Assembly: GCF_035222275.1 (NCBI RefSeq)
Contig: NC_085882.1
Location: 7,501 to 71,500, forward strand
Length of the DNA stretch: 64,000 nt
DNA from: Podospora bellae-mahoneyi
Taxonomy: Eukaryota; Ascomycota; Sordariomycetes; Sordariales; Podosporaceae
Reading direction: 5' to 3'
Positions 41,764 to 51,864 of this stretch are shown here, piece after piece (the first letter of the stretch is position 1; each line of letters starts with the position of its first letter). Made by a program: the position numbers and the translations under genes. The notes beneath the pieces are model-generated. The model saw nothing but the letters and a program-made list of their open reading frames with translations. It ran no database searches and was not told the DNA's origin.

Positions 41764-43134
41764 TTAAGAAACACGATTATTATGCACCTCTCTAAGGCGC
41801 TTAACCCAGTGCTTCCGCAATGGCTCTGGCATCTTGCAGAAAAACATCGCTTTGTTCTCGTCCGTCAGCAGCTTTTCGGCGATTTTGATCTGCAAGTCGG
41901 GGTCCTCCTCGCGGAAATCCCCAAACAAGATCTCCATAGCCTGTTCCTGCCAAGTAGGGCGAGCCTTGGCCCCACGGAGAGCCTCGGCTAGAACGGTGAT
42001 GTCACTGGCGACGGGAGGGGCGGTTGGGAGCGACGGGTGGGTGCCGACTGTGTGAGATGATGCGACAGCAATGCCAGTGCTGTTGCTAGTGCTGCCCCCG
42101 CTGCTTTGAGTCGCGTGATTGCTGAGAGCAGGATGCAGGGTGTGGTTAACATTGTTTGCGGTCGCTACATGAGTCTGCTGTTGCTGAAGATCGATGTAGT
42201 TCGGAGGAGCAGTGCGCCGACGCTTGTCAGATTGAATGGATTGATTCGTGGTCGCGGCGTTGTCGCCGGCGTGCATGCGCTTCCTTGGTTGCTGTGGGTT
42301 CTCTTCTGGCGGTGTCAGTGCAGAGGTTGTGGATGGAAGGGAGGCGCGAGGCTGAGGCGGCGGGGCCATTGCCGCTGGGGGCCGTGAAAGCTGTTGTGAA
42401 GGCGCCGGGAGAGGGGTCGGCATAGAAGGCGCGACAATACTAGGCTGCTGCGGAAGAGGCGGCGCAATATGCGACTGTACAGGATTGAGATAGCTCGTCT
42501 CGGTGAGCATGTCCATGATAGATGTGCCGGGTGCGTCCGGTTCATCGGTGCTATTGAGGCTGTCCGGTCCTTTCCTGCGAGGTTTGGTAAGACGCTTAGG
42601 GGCGCCGCCAGATCCAGGCACGTCAGGGAAGAGGATCTCGTAATATTCTTCGTGTTCGAAAGGTCGACCTTTGAGCGAGCGAGCTAATGGTTCTTTCTGT
42701 ACAACACATTGAAGTCAGCAAGGCGTTATAATCAAGATGTCGCAATGACAACGACGTACCTGGAGATGCCTAGCCCAAGCCTCTTCAGTGCCAGTCACTG
42801 TCCTGTTTTGTGGATTGTAGTAGAAAGAGTTATCCTCCCTCAAGCCAATCCACAGGCGGTACTTCTTGCGGGCATTGTCACTCTTGTTGATGAGATGACT
42901 CTTGTTGGCATAGGCATTGTGTTTGTCGATAAGGGCTTGGATAGCACGGTCCCAAGCCTGGGGCTTGAAGGTGCTGCCTTCGCGCAGACCCAGGTTGACT
43001 GACTCGCATAGCGAACGGAAGAAGGTAGCTTCGTACTGCGAGTTCCAGGTGAAGCGCGGGCCACGATGCTTGCCCGGGGTGCTGTCGGAGGGTTTGGCGC
43101 CTGGAGGAGCAAGTCCGTAGTCCTGGTCAGACAT
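41764..43134 (-). CDS. Myb/SANT-like DNA-binding domain protein
   Basis: Exons are 42760-43134 and 41764-42696 (435 aa). The 63-bp intron has a GTACGT donor and GTACAG acceptor; joining gives EEAWARHLQKEPLARSLKG. Residues about 30-150 match the fungal/plant Myb/SANT-like domain (Myb_DNA-bind_3): RFTWNSQYEATFFRSLCESV, then FKPQAWDRAIQALIDKHNAYANKSHLINK, RKKYRLWIGLREDNSFYYN and EEYYEILFPDV. The middle is proline/serine/glutamine-rich; a helical C-terminal domain follows (PTWQEQAMEILFGDFREEDPDL). Such domains derive from, or are shared with, transposase-linked DNA-binding proteins. The start at 43134 is the first true ATG. The gene sits between RIP islands yet is intact and GC-normal, so it is probably single-copy and under selection. 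DNA binding is inferred. Confidence 0.83.
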
Positions 43135-43740
43135 GGCGTCCAGCACCCACGTAGGTGGGACCCCGAGGAGGACCGGAGCAGCCGTTTGGGTTAATGGTTT
43201 GCAGCTTGGCTATGGACGATACGGCGGGCTATCGGTGGCGGCAGCGACGGGGTCGGCTAGAGTGGCGATAATGCTTATAAATGTAAACTGGTAGCAGTTG
43301 GGCCGAAGGTGCTGCGCAGCTGAAACGGAGAAGGGATCCGACCACAGTTTATCGGTGCCGTGGAGTTGGACTGTACCGGACACTTGGATCAATTAGAGGG
43401 CCGAGGCAAATGTTATGCTAGCTATAGGTTAAAGGTAAAGCGAGATGGAAGTAGCCGATACATAATACTGTTTATAGTAGTAAAAGAAAGACCGTTTTGT
43501 AGTATCAACTGCGGCTAGCTAGTTGATGGGTATGATGTTGGGAGTGTGAGATGCAAAGACGGTGGAGCGGGAGTGGAGGCTGGGGCGAAATGATGAAACA
43601 AGGATTTGCTTTTGAGACCGTAAAACAAAACGGAAATAGCTAGTCACGTGTATGCGTGTCGGTTGAATTTCTTCTTGAGTGAAGTGCGGGGTAACGACGA
43701 TGAGTTAATACTAAGAGAACTCTACACTATAGCGGGGATA
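43135..43740. other. Leader region of the Myb gene
   Basis: This stretch has ordinary composition and no gene. It passes into an AT-rich island at about 43740. Confidence 0.4.
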
Positions 43741-44249
43741 AATTTATACCTAAGTTAAAGCAAAAGTGAAGAATAGTAATAGGTTTATAAAGATTTTTGA
43801 TTTACAGATTATAATAAAAGTAAAGTATAACTTAGTTAAAAAAACATAACTATTAACCTTAAATTGTAGTAAAACTAACATTAATTTTAATATATTTATT
43901 TCTATATTTAAAGTTACTGAAGGAGATATTAATTGTAAAAGTTTTAATAACTTAATAAAATCTCTTAAAATAGAGGGCCTGTTTATGAAGCGAAGCTTGC
44001 TAAAGTTATTAATATATTTATATATTAACTTTCTCAATTTTTTTTTGTAATTTTTAATAATAACCGATAATACCTTTACCCACTATTTTATATAACTTTA
44101 ATATTTTTCTGTACTAATTTTTATCCGAAATGCTTTCTTTTATATTTAATTAAAATACCTAATAAATTTCTTATAGTTTAGCTTAATAATAAAAACATTA
44201 ATTTATAGTATACTAAAAAGTCCATACACAAGTACTATTCGGCAAACTT
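43741..44249. repeat. RIP-damaged AT-rich island
   Basis: This is extremely AT-rich; the open stretch on the minus strand reads as low-complexity Ile/Leu/Lys/Asn, an effect of composition and not a gene. Confidence 0.65.
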
Positions 44250-44484
44250 TTTATATAAAAGATGATATTTGTGACAGCATACGGCAAAGAGCATAGTACT
44301 CAGTTAGGAGTGGAGAGAGCAATAAAAAAGCTGCGGCTAATAAAAGAGCAGAAAAGGAGCACAAGGTATGTGAAGCACGTATAGGAGCATAAGCTAAGCA
44401 GAGCAGGGCAAGAATATCTTGAAGAGCAAGCGGACTACCCACAAACCTTTCTTTGCTTTTTTCTCTATCTTACAATTACATTAA
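44250..44484 (+). repeat. Second repeat family, copy B
   Basis: This matches the right part of the repeat at 40160-40730 (GCAGAGCAGGGCAAGAATATCTTG, then CTACCCACAAACC, then the CTTACAATTACATTA end). It carries more C-to-T type changes than copy A. A hairpin element is inserted or abuts directly at 44485. It has the same orientation as copy A, so the two bracket the Myb gene. Confidence 0.5.
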
Positions 44485-44725
44485 TGTCACGGTTTTGGGA
44501 GACAGTGAGGCATACTGGACCAATTAGGGCTGGACCGGGCGATCGAGCGGGGCTCACGGACGGAACGGACTAATAAGATGGGGACCGTGGACCGTGAGAC
44601 CCACCGCGGTCGCCGGTCCCCATCTTATTGGTCCGTTTCGTCCAACTGGACCGTAAGCCCCGCTCGACTACCCGGTCCAGCCCTAATTGGTCCAGTATGC
44701 CTCACTGTCTCCCAAAACCGTGACA
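44485..44725. mobile_element. 241-bp GC-rich hairpin element (MITE-like)
   Basis: Two arms of about 105 bp are near-perfect inverted repeats: TGTCACGGTTTTGGGAGACA at the left end and its complement at the right end, continuing through GTGAGGCATACTGGACCAAT and GGGCTGGACCGGG to GATGGGGACCG. A centre of about 26 bp separates them, and the right arm has an extra insertion of about ten bases. It is GC-rich and unmutated inside AT-rich RIP-damaged DNA, so it arrived after the damage or is too short to be a RIP target. It encodes nothing. No clear target duplication is seen, though TTAA occurs at 44481-44484 and 44733-44736. It would need a transposase from elsewhere. Confidence 0.7.
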
Positions 44726-46293
44726 CAAAGCGTTAACTTAAGTATATCAAGATATTTCATTTTAATTAAGTTTTATCATAATAGTTTAAAAAATACGAGT
44801 TTACTGATTTAAATTAATAATTTTAAAAGTATATATCTTAATTCTAAAAAAAAAAGCCTCGGAATTAATTTTTATATTTTTTTGAACGTAGAGTAATGGA
44901 CGACTCCTTTTATAACAAATTTTATATCGGAGTTAAAGACGCAAAAAAAAAAGAATCCGAGGCTCTCGATACTAACTCCTTAGTAAACTTAGCGGTATCT
45001 TGAATCTTCTTTTTAAAGTTATTACGAAGGTCTATATAGCTAGGGACTATAAAGTATTTAGCAGGTAATTAGTAACGATATTATTATTAGATAATTAAAT
45101 AATTCTATCGGTAAAGCCTAGCTTTCCTATCTAATTAAAGTCGATACTAGTATCGTTATGGGTATGGTAGATATTTTCGCTATCGCGTATAGTAATAGTA
45201 TAAGTACTACGCTAGGTAAAAGTAACGAAGCTTTCGGCTCGGTAATAAAAAAACGGTGTAACCGATATTATTATCTTTCGGGAAGTTTTGTTTAAAGAAA
45301 CCTGTTTCGAATTTAACTTACTTACGCGCTACTTTGGCGCATTTAACTACTGTAGCTAGATCCAACTGTATCATAATATTTATTCTAGGGTTTCTATCTT
45401 AGCTGAATTACATAAAAAGCAACTCGTTTAGGATATAGTGTCGCGTATCGCTTAGTTGCAGCTCGCGCTAACCTTATCTTAATCGAGTATCGAATCAAGT
45501 AGAATTTAACATTTTTTGGACAGGTAAGGAGAGATTAAAATAATGTGAGGGCAACGTATTATGCAAAGCAAAAGCACCAGTAGGTGATAGCTATATTCGT
45601 AGGATTCTGATCTCAAAAGGTAAAGGAGAAGAGTGATTACAAGCCTATAGCCCGTAGCTAAAAATAAACAACTACCTCGGAGCAACTCCACTGGCCAGGC
45701 TTAGAAATTAAGTCCCGAGCACCTGACTGTCATCTAAGCAAACCTGCACTATAGTCACCGCCCTAATAGGTTATTTTTGTTTAAAGGTTTTCTTTACTCG
45801 TTTTTCTTATATAAATTAGCAGACCGCTATTTTATTTAAAAATAAACTCTACTATTTTTAAAATAAATTAAAAATGTTTAATTGGCCCTCTTTTAAACTA
45901 TTTTTCAATAACTTTTTCTATATTTTTAATTTATTTAAAAGGTAAAATAGTTAAATAAAAATATAGCGAAAAGTATTGCTGCTCTGTTACGCTTAGTTAG
46001 AAACCGCAGTACGGTCTCTAACTTCTTTTTGATTGTTTATAAAAGGGACCCACGAATATCCTAAAGTAGCTTTTACGGCTTATAAAGCTCTATAAAGCAG
46101 TTAGCCCTTATAAAGAAATTAAAAACGTCTAAGTTACTAAAACTACTGATAGGTATATTAGTAACTTACTCCTTGAACTTTAAGTGCTAGGACTACAACT
46201 TTTGTTCTTTTAAAGCTAAGTATGTTTTTATAAGTAAGTAAATACTGCAGCTTTGAAGCTTATTATGAACCGTCTTGTTTATATATATCTACT
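44726..46293. repeat. Large RIP-damaged island
   Basis: This is AT-rich DNA with residual blocks of higher GC (45480-45760) but no frame. It looks like the interior of one or more old repeats. I cannot identify the family. Confidence 0.6.
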
Positions 46294-46693
46294 TGTCACA
46301 GACTAACTATATAGAAACACCGAGCGGAAACTGTAGTGGGCCAATGTAGCTAATTAGGGAAGAGAGGTGTAACGGCGGGGCTATAAGGTAATAGGAGGCT
46401 CACCTTTTGGCAGAGGTGAGCCGGATCACTATCTTTACCTAGTGAGCGTAATAAGCCATGAGGGCTCACCACCGCCCACCAGTGAGCCGAAGTGAGCCAG
46501 GTACGGAAGTACCTAGAGGATCAAAGTCTATAAATACGGAGGAACTAGTTAATGTAGATAGATAGTTCTGTAGTATATAATATAAGTTATAATCCTTGGT
46601 ATCGAGTCTTCTTTAGCTGTACCCAACTAGGATTGTTCAGAAGTGCCTTCAATTAGTATCCCCTCCAGAAGTTCTAGATAGGAGTTCGTTATA
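46294..46693 (-). mobile_element. Solo LTR copy, TSD CTACT
   Basis: This 400-bp minus-strand LTR of the TGTAACG family has perfect CTACT flanks at 46289-46293 and 46694-46698, proving a solo LTR from one insertion. Its distal half (with tandem GTGAGCC/GGCTCACC motifs, about 46380-46500) matches the inner LTR at 1146-1535 and differs from the copies at 215, 39853 and 55640, so two subfamilies share one end. It is lightly to moderately RIP-altered. Confidence 0.8.
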
Positions 46694-46698
46694 CTACT

Positions 46699-47825
46699 TT
46701 CTAAATTAGGTATATGCATCAAATCTGTGAAAAAATACCAATGTTTGCATTTGCGATTTACTTTGAGCTGCTCTTTTACATAAATACTAAGCAACTAACA
46801 CAAACTGTCTGATACCAATGATATATTCACGCAGTTATCTATATATTGCATGACATGATACTAGGTCGACATATGAGATACATATATTTTGCAGCATGTC
46901 AAAGAAAATCAAGTAATTGCAAAGAAATTAAAATACAAGTCACCAACAATTTATCATGGGTACACAGAACGCTGAGATCCATCAGGATTGCCTTTGGCCT
47001 ATACTTACCTAGCTCTGCCATGAAAATACTGATTGTGACAAGTTTTTGCAGCTGGTTTTAGCCTCTGTTATTCATTCCTTTGTGGATGTTCAAAGCTTCT
47101 CAACTATTGCTTGTCATGAACAACTCCTTTGCCTTATAGTCCGGATAATATAGCACAGCTATCAGCCATGAAGCAGAATATTGCCGCGTGTTTTGCATGT
47201 GTCTACCCTGATGCTCCAACGGCAAGGGTTTTATACGGGGCTGGAATTGTCTCCAATAACAATGCCAAGGATGCACAGGCTAGCATTGGTCGATGGCCCC
47301 ATAATTAAGGTAGGTAAGCCAAGGCATTGCCTCCAATCAAATCACCATCTGAGATCTAGGGAAGTAGAGGTGAGGGAATTGGGCTACCTGCAGGCAAAGT
47401 TGGGCTTCTTTTTACTGTAGGCATGTTAAGGAGTACGTCCAAACATAACAGTCAACAATGTGGGCTGATGTGTCAGACGTGAACGTGAAGCTGTTATCTG
47501 ACGTTGAAAGCCATGTAGCACTGCACACTAGTACAGATGGGATTTGATGTTACCGAAAAGGTGCGGACTGGCGAGAAACGTGACATGAACGTAGAAGCAT
47601 GACAATGTCCTAATGATGCAGTAGGTTACTATGAAACCTTCCACATAGCATTATTCCATGATGAATTGATCAGATACCAGTAGAAGATAAATACTGACCT
47701 GGGTCTCTGAGATCTGATAAATCTTTGTGCGAGCCAAAGTACCTAACCATCACCGAGACTACCTTAGTTACTGGTAGCCTACACGTGCCGGATGCCGATG
47801 CGTTAAAGCTAGCAGAAAAATATCT
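46699..47825. other. Sparse region, no gene supported
   Basis: Short open stretches only. Composition is intermediate and no domain or RNA is seen. Confidence 0.4.
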
Positions 47826-48372
47826 TTATCGGGAAGCCAGGTGGGTGTGTTGGCCTGCAAAGCTCCATTGTTGATGGACTCTCTTGCCGGGCGGTTGATG
47901 CGCTTGTTGGGAATATTCCGCCAAGACAATAAATCTCATCTTTGACAAGATTCGTCCGTCAGTGGAGAGGTAGACCTGTTTAAGTATTCCGGGAAATGTT
48001 GCTGCCAATATGACACATGGTGAGCCAGCTTCACTACAACTGGTGGCAGCAGGTGCGAGGTTGAGGTAGGACAAGACGGCAAGCATAACTGCCGTTGTTT
48101 TTGGAGTATTCCAAAGGAAGGGCGGGCCGGGGAAAATTGAGACCGCGTTAGGTTCAGCTAGGCATGCACCGGAAAGGTCTGCCAAAAGGTGCGGCGATAC
48201 AAAGCACGAGGTTGTTGATGCCCAAAGGTACGGAGGCTGATTCCACTGATAAGCCGACGTCGGCAGTAGACCAGATTTGATTGCGTCATCGAACATATTT
48301 AGCAGAGTAGATTCCAGAGCAGGGGAAACATCGCAGAGGGAGAAGGTATATTTGAGAGGGGCTTCAGCGTGG
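47826..48372 (-). CDS. Unassigned coding stretch (gene or relic)
   Basis: The minus strand is open for 182 codons from a possible CCCTAG acceptor at 48373 to the stop at 47826; the first ATG is at 48296. It reads HAEAPLKYTFSLCDVSPALE, then MFDDAIKSGLLPTSAYQWNQ, and contains one hydrophobic segment (TTAVMLAVLSYLNLAPAAT). A possible 5' exon ends in SVD at a GTGAGT donor near 48415. I recognise no family. It may be the tail of a real spliced gene or a decayed one, as the surroundings contain other relics. Confidence 0.3.
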
Positions 48373-49786
48373 CTAGGGATCCAACAAGATTGTCAGTTCA
48401 GGGGCTCACTCACTCAACAGAGGCAATCAGAAGCCAGAACTAATTCCTAGCTGCAGAATGTCCGGGTTTGGTGGGGAGGCACGGAGGGCACCAACAAGGA
48501 GGGGGTCAGACCGTCAGACTGCGGGGCATGCTGTCCTCAACGTTCACTGGTCTCTTCCCTTGTCATGCAGGCCACCTCAAGTTGGGTTTTGGTTCCCACA
48601 AGTAGCAATGCATCATTAGGCAGTCCTTGCGTAACCCATGCTAGCTGACCAGTGACATATGCGGGTAATATTCCCGGCTGCGTTAGCTTGGGACACCACA
48701 ACCCTTCCAGAGCGTGGTAGGTACCGTACGCAGTAGGTTCTCAAGCTTGGCTCCTTTGGAATATGGACGATAGCCAAGAGGCGGCAACAAGGATGTTCCT
48801 TCCATAGCGCCTGGTCGCAACATGATCAACCAGATTCTGGGCGCACAACAAGCCCGAAGAGTCAAGATCAAGAATAGGTACCTAAGCAATATATTGGCGA
48901 TGCCCAGTGTGATGTGATGGATTTACTGACAGGTCGGCTGTCGTGAGAGAGGACTCAAACTTGGGAGGATGCAATATGGCAAATATGTTGCCGGGTTAAG
49001 ACGGGTGGGATCGCCTGGCTTCGGAAGACGAGTTCGAGAGGTGACCGCGGTGTGTGACTCTTTTATAGGTTCGGGGTGAAGACCGGTCCGGTGGAGAGCC
49101 CGAAAGGGAGCTATTCTCCACGCTATGCAATGCAACCATCTACGTCTCTCCAATCACCGGCAACGAATATCTGCAGAAGGTTGCCAGCAGTCTGCATCCT
49201 GTGGTTAGTCTGGTTGGACAGATTCGTGCGGTGGGCATCAAGCCACTACCAACCGGATTGCTGGTTCAGACATCATCCACGAAGCTGGGGCTCCCACCCC
49301 AAGCTTGGTCTTCCGGGTTGGCGGAATTCCAGGGTAAGGTAGAACCGAGATGATGAAGACCCAAGAGGGACATCCCGGGGCTATTCGATACTGCCGCATT
49401 TAACACTGGGCACATGGTCCCATGGTTCCACAAGAGCGCTGGCTTCAGGCTCTTGATGCCCTCCCCAGGATGATGTGGCAGCAGGGAAGCTGGCCTCACC
49501 AATCTCAGAGCATATTAAATACGCCTGCAGTTCTGTGGTCCATGGCGAGTTCGACTCAAGGCAACATCTAACAAGATAGCTTCATCTCTTGAGTCGTAGG
49601 ACATTTGCACACCCCTCATCTCCACGCAACAGAGATCGACAACGCCAAGATGTGAGTCATTGACTAAGGTACCCAGGGGGGATATAAGCGCGCCATATCA
49701 TTGACGAAGCATCTACGTAGATTTTTTCTGGCCAGTAAACTAGCCCAACATCTTTCCAGATACCTATTCAGCCTAGGTAGTCCGAT
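48373..49786. other. Sparse region with an unassigned open stretch
   Basis: No gene is supported. At 49060-49350 the plus strand stays open for about 95 codons (LFSTLCNATIYVSPITGNEY and onward), then stops. It has coding-like character but matches nothing I know and may be a relic. Confidence 0.35.
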
Positions 49787-50030
49787 ATGGCTGTGAGTCA
49801 AGCATGGATCCCTTTCTTCATGACGATGCGATGGTTAACCGACCTGCCAGCCCGGAGATACAGTTCGAATTCGCGGCAACTCGGTCCTGTACAAAGTCAT
49901 TGCAGTAAATGGCTGCATGCTCACCATCTTGGTCATGAATCCGCAACCAGATGGGCAGTACCTGGACTTCAGTCCGACCTCGATACAAACTATAGACGAA
50001 TATCGCGTCGAAAAGGTGGATGATTGTTGA
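49787..50030 (+). CDS. Small spliced gene, 61-aa SH3-like protein
   Basis: Exon 1 is 49787-49792 (ATG GCT) and exon 2 is 49851-50030. The 58-bp intron has a perfect GTGAGT donor, a GGTTAAC branch site and a TGCCAG acceptor. Without splicing the frame breaks at once; spliced, it reads MAPGDTVRIRGNSVLYKVIA, then NGCMLTILVMNPQPDGQYLD, ending VEKVDDC. The pattern (GDxVxIRG...LYxVxxVxGCxLT) looks like a small SH3-like beta barrel, similar in style to short DUF2158/YodC-type proteins; that resemblance is by eye only. The product should be cytosolic. The gene stands alone in a gene-poor region between relics. The function is unknown. Confidence 0.55.
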
Positions 50031-50920
50031 GTGGAGAGTCTGATTTACCTTGATGTGTTTTGTCGCCATTGCGTGGTCGGATTTCTGCATTGGATACCCT
50101 CGTTTTAAACTTATTGTCTGGTACGGCATTTGGACGGATATTTGGCTTTCAAGAGAGCACTTTCTAGACTTCTTTTATTTATATACTACCTAAGGTACCT
50201 AACGTCTGATCTCCGAGATTGTTGATAAGTAAGGTATCATCGTTTTGGGGTGTGTTTTGGAAATGACATGTACTCCTGCTGCGAGATTTGTGAACGTAAA
50301 CGAAAGTCTGTTGCGCATAGATATGCCTCCAGAAGACCCCCGGCACCCATGTACACTCGGTATTACATTCAAGACCACTATGCGTAAGAAATACGGCTTT
50401 GGTTATATCTTTGACGCCAAGATAGGTAGATATGTTTCCAGCTACCTACGTGAGTAACCAGCAACAGGTAATAATTCAGATGCTGGACGGTGATGGGAAA
50501 TGTGAACACCCAGAACATAGGTACGTCATGTAGGTGAAGTATTGACTGCTCCGGAATGATGTGCACTTAAATTCTCCACGACAAGATCAAGCCTGTCACT
50601 TTATTGCGGGGTGAAAATCTGGGGCTTATGGCTTTGGTCATGCCGGTACGGGCGGGGGTCCGATGCCTATTTAGATTGCCACTGCTGGTCCGTTGAGGTC
50701 ACAACTCGCAACTACCTAGTGACTTAGGTGTGCCAGTCTTGATAATTTTCTGCCTGCCCGTGTTTCAAGTACCCCTTTTACTGCTGTTGCACTCCCAGAA
50801 ATGCCCTGACACCTGCAACCCTTTCCAGCTCCTCCATAGTCTCGGACCAGAGCTTAGCTTCAACCTTCTTTCCTTCTTCTGTATTCATCATGTGGTGTCC
50901 CCTGCGGGTTGTCAAAAAAC
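50031..50920. other. Intergenic region
   Basis: No supported gene. A CTACCTAAGGTACCTAACG segment lies near 50188, one of the recurrent TAGGTACC-type motifs of this window. Confidence 0.35.
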
Positions 50921-51260
50921 TTTTAAGTTCCTTGAATATTTGCACCAAAATGGAACATGGCTTACGAATCGATCTCCCAATTTCTTACCAATCTTCCATG
51001 ACTCTCCTCTCCCTTCGCATCTACCGCATCGACATACGCCCACGCCCCCCGAGTCATCCTCCTTCCTGCCAGACTGGCCATGACGTTGCCGATTAACCTC
51101 GCTGGGAAAAACAACAACTTCTGAAGCCCCGGGTTTTTGAACAAGGCTGGATCCACAGCATTGACAATCAGGGTGAGACCATGCTGCTGTCAGACGCGGG
51201 CGGTGGCCAGGCCAAGGCCAGTGTTGGTCTTGTGATCGACGCTGTTTTGCCGACAAAAGA
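50921..51260 (-). pseudogene. Short-chain dehydrogenase relic
   Basis: On the minus strand, near 51215-51170, TNTGLGLATAR matches the glycine motif of fungal SDR enzymes (GGNTGLGLETAR), soon followed by an in-frame stop. Next comes LIVNAVDPALFKN (SDR motif VNxVxPGxxK, near 51150), then ARLIGNVMASLAGRRMTRGAWAYVDAV and GEESHGRLV, the usual C-terminal ARTTEVGSRTLVYAA...GxESHG region. The central 120 or so residues, including the catalytic YxxxK, are missing. It is a host pseudogene with a large internal deletion and at least one stop. Confidence 0.55.
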
Positions 51261-51864
51261 GGTACATTCTGGAGGAGGAAAAGGTTGGACGAAGAATTGA
51301 GAGGTCAGGGCCAACCAAAGGTCACAGGTGAGAGAGTTGGTTTCAAAGTGGGCCACGGCGGAGGGGCGGGATTTCCATAGAGCAAGGAGGGCCACGATGA
51401 GGAACTCGAGTAGATTGATTAGAATTCCGTGATACAGAACTCATCGCTGGGTGACACATAGGCATAAGATGGGCAAGAAAGCAGATGGACAAGAGGGAAT
51501 GAAGTGATTTTTTGGCGGTCTGCCACTACAGGTAAGTCTTATAAGACTGATCGAGGTGGGGCTGTTGTTTCGCGGCCAGTGCCATGGTTTCGAACCCAAT
51601 CTGTGCCACACTCGGTTGACTGCGACTCTCAAGATCGACCAACCGGGCGTGCCTGTTCAATCTTCAACCGCAGCGGTCGGCTTGATGGTTGACCACGGCG
51701 TTGGTCTTTGGGTTGGTCTGGTCATTGACTGAAATAGACATCATATTCTGCCTCGCTTCTACTTGATTCAAGAGCTTCCCACCCAGACTGAGCTTTATCT
51801 CTAGTATTTCTTTCTCTTTCTTTCTGCCGCATCATTGACTCCAAATGTGGCCAACAGGGAAATA
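51261..51864. other. Intergenic and leader region
   Basis: No gene is seen. It ends in a pyrimidine-rich leader (TTTCTTTCTCTTTCTTTCTG, about 51808-51828) before the next gene. Confidence 0.4.

Noticed and set aside
43750-44037. 95-codon minus-strand stretch rich in Leu/Ile/Lys/Asn
   Set aside because: Product of AT-rich RIP composition, not a gene.
44726-44740. TTAA target duplication around the hairpin element
   Set aside because: TTAA lies at 44481 and 44733, but the right copy is eight bases beyond the inverted-repeat end, so the match is probably chance in AT-rich DNA.
50730-51083. 117-codon plus-strand stretch
   Set aside because: Overlaps the SDR relic on the opposite strand, leucine/serine/proline-biased and without a domain.
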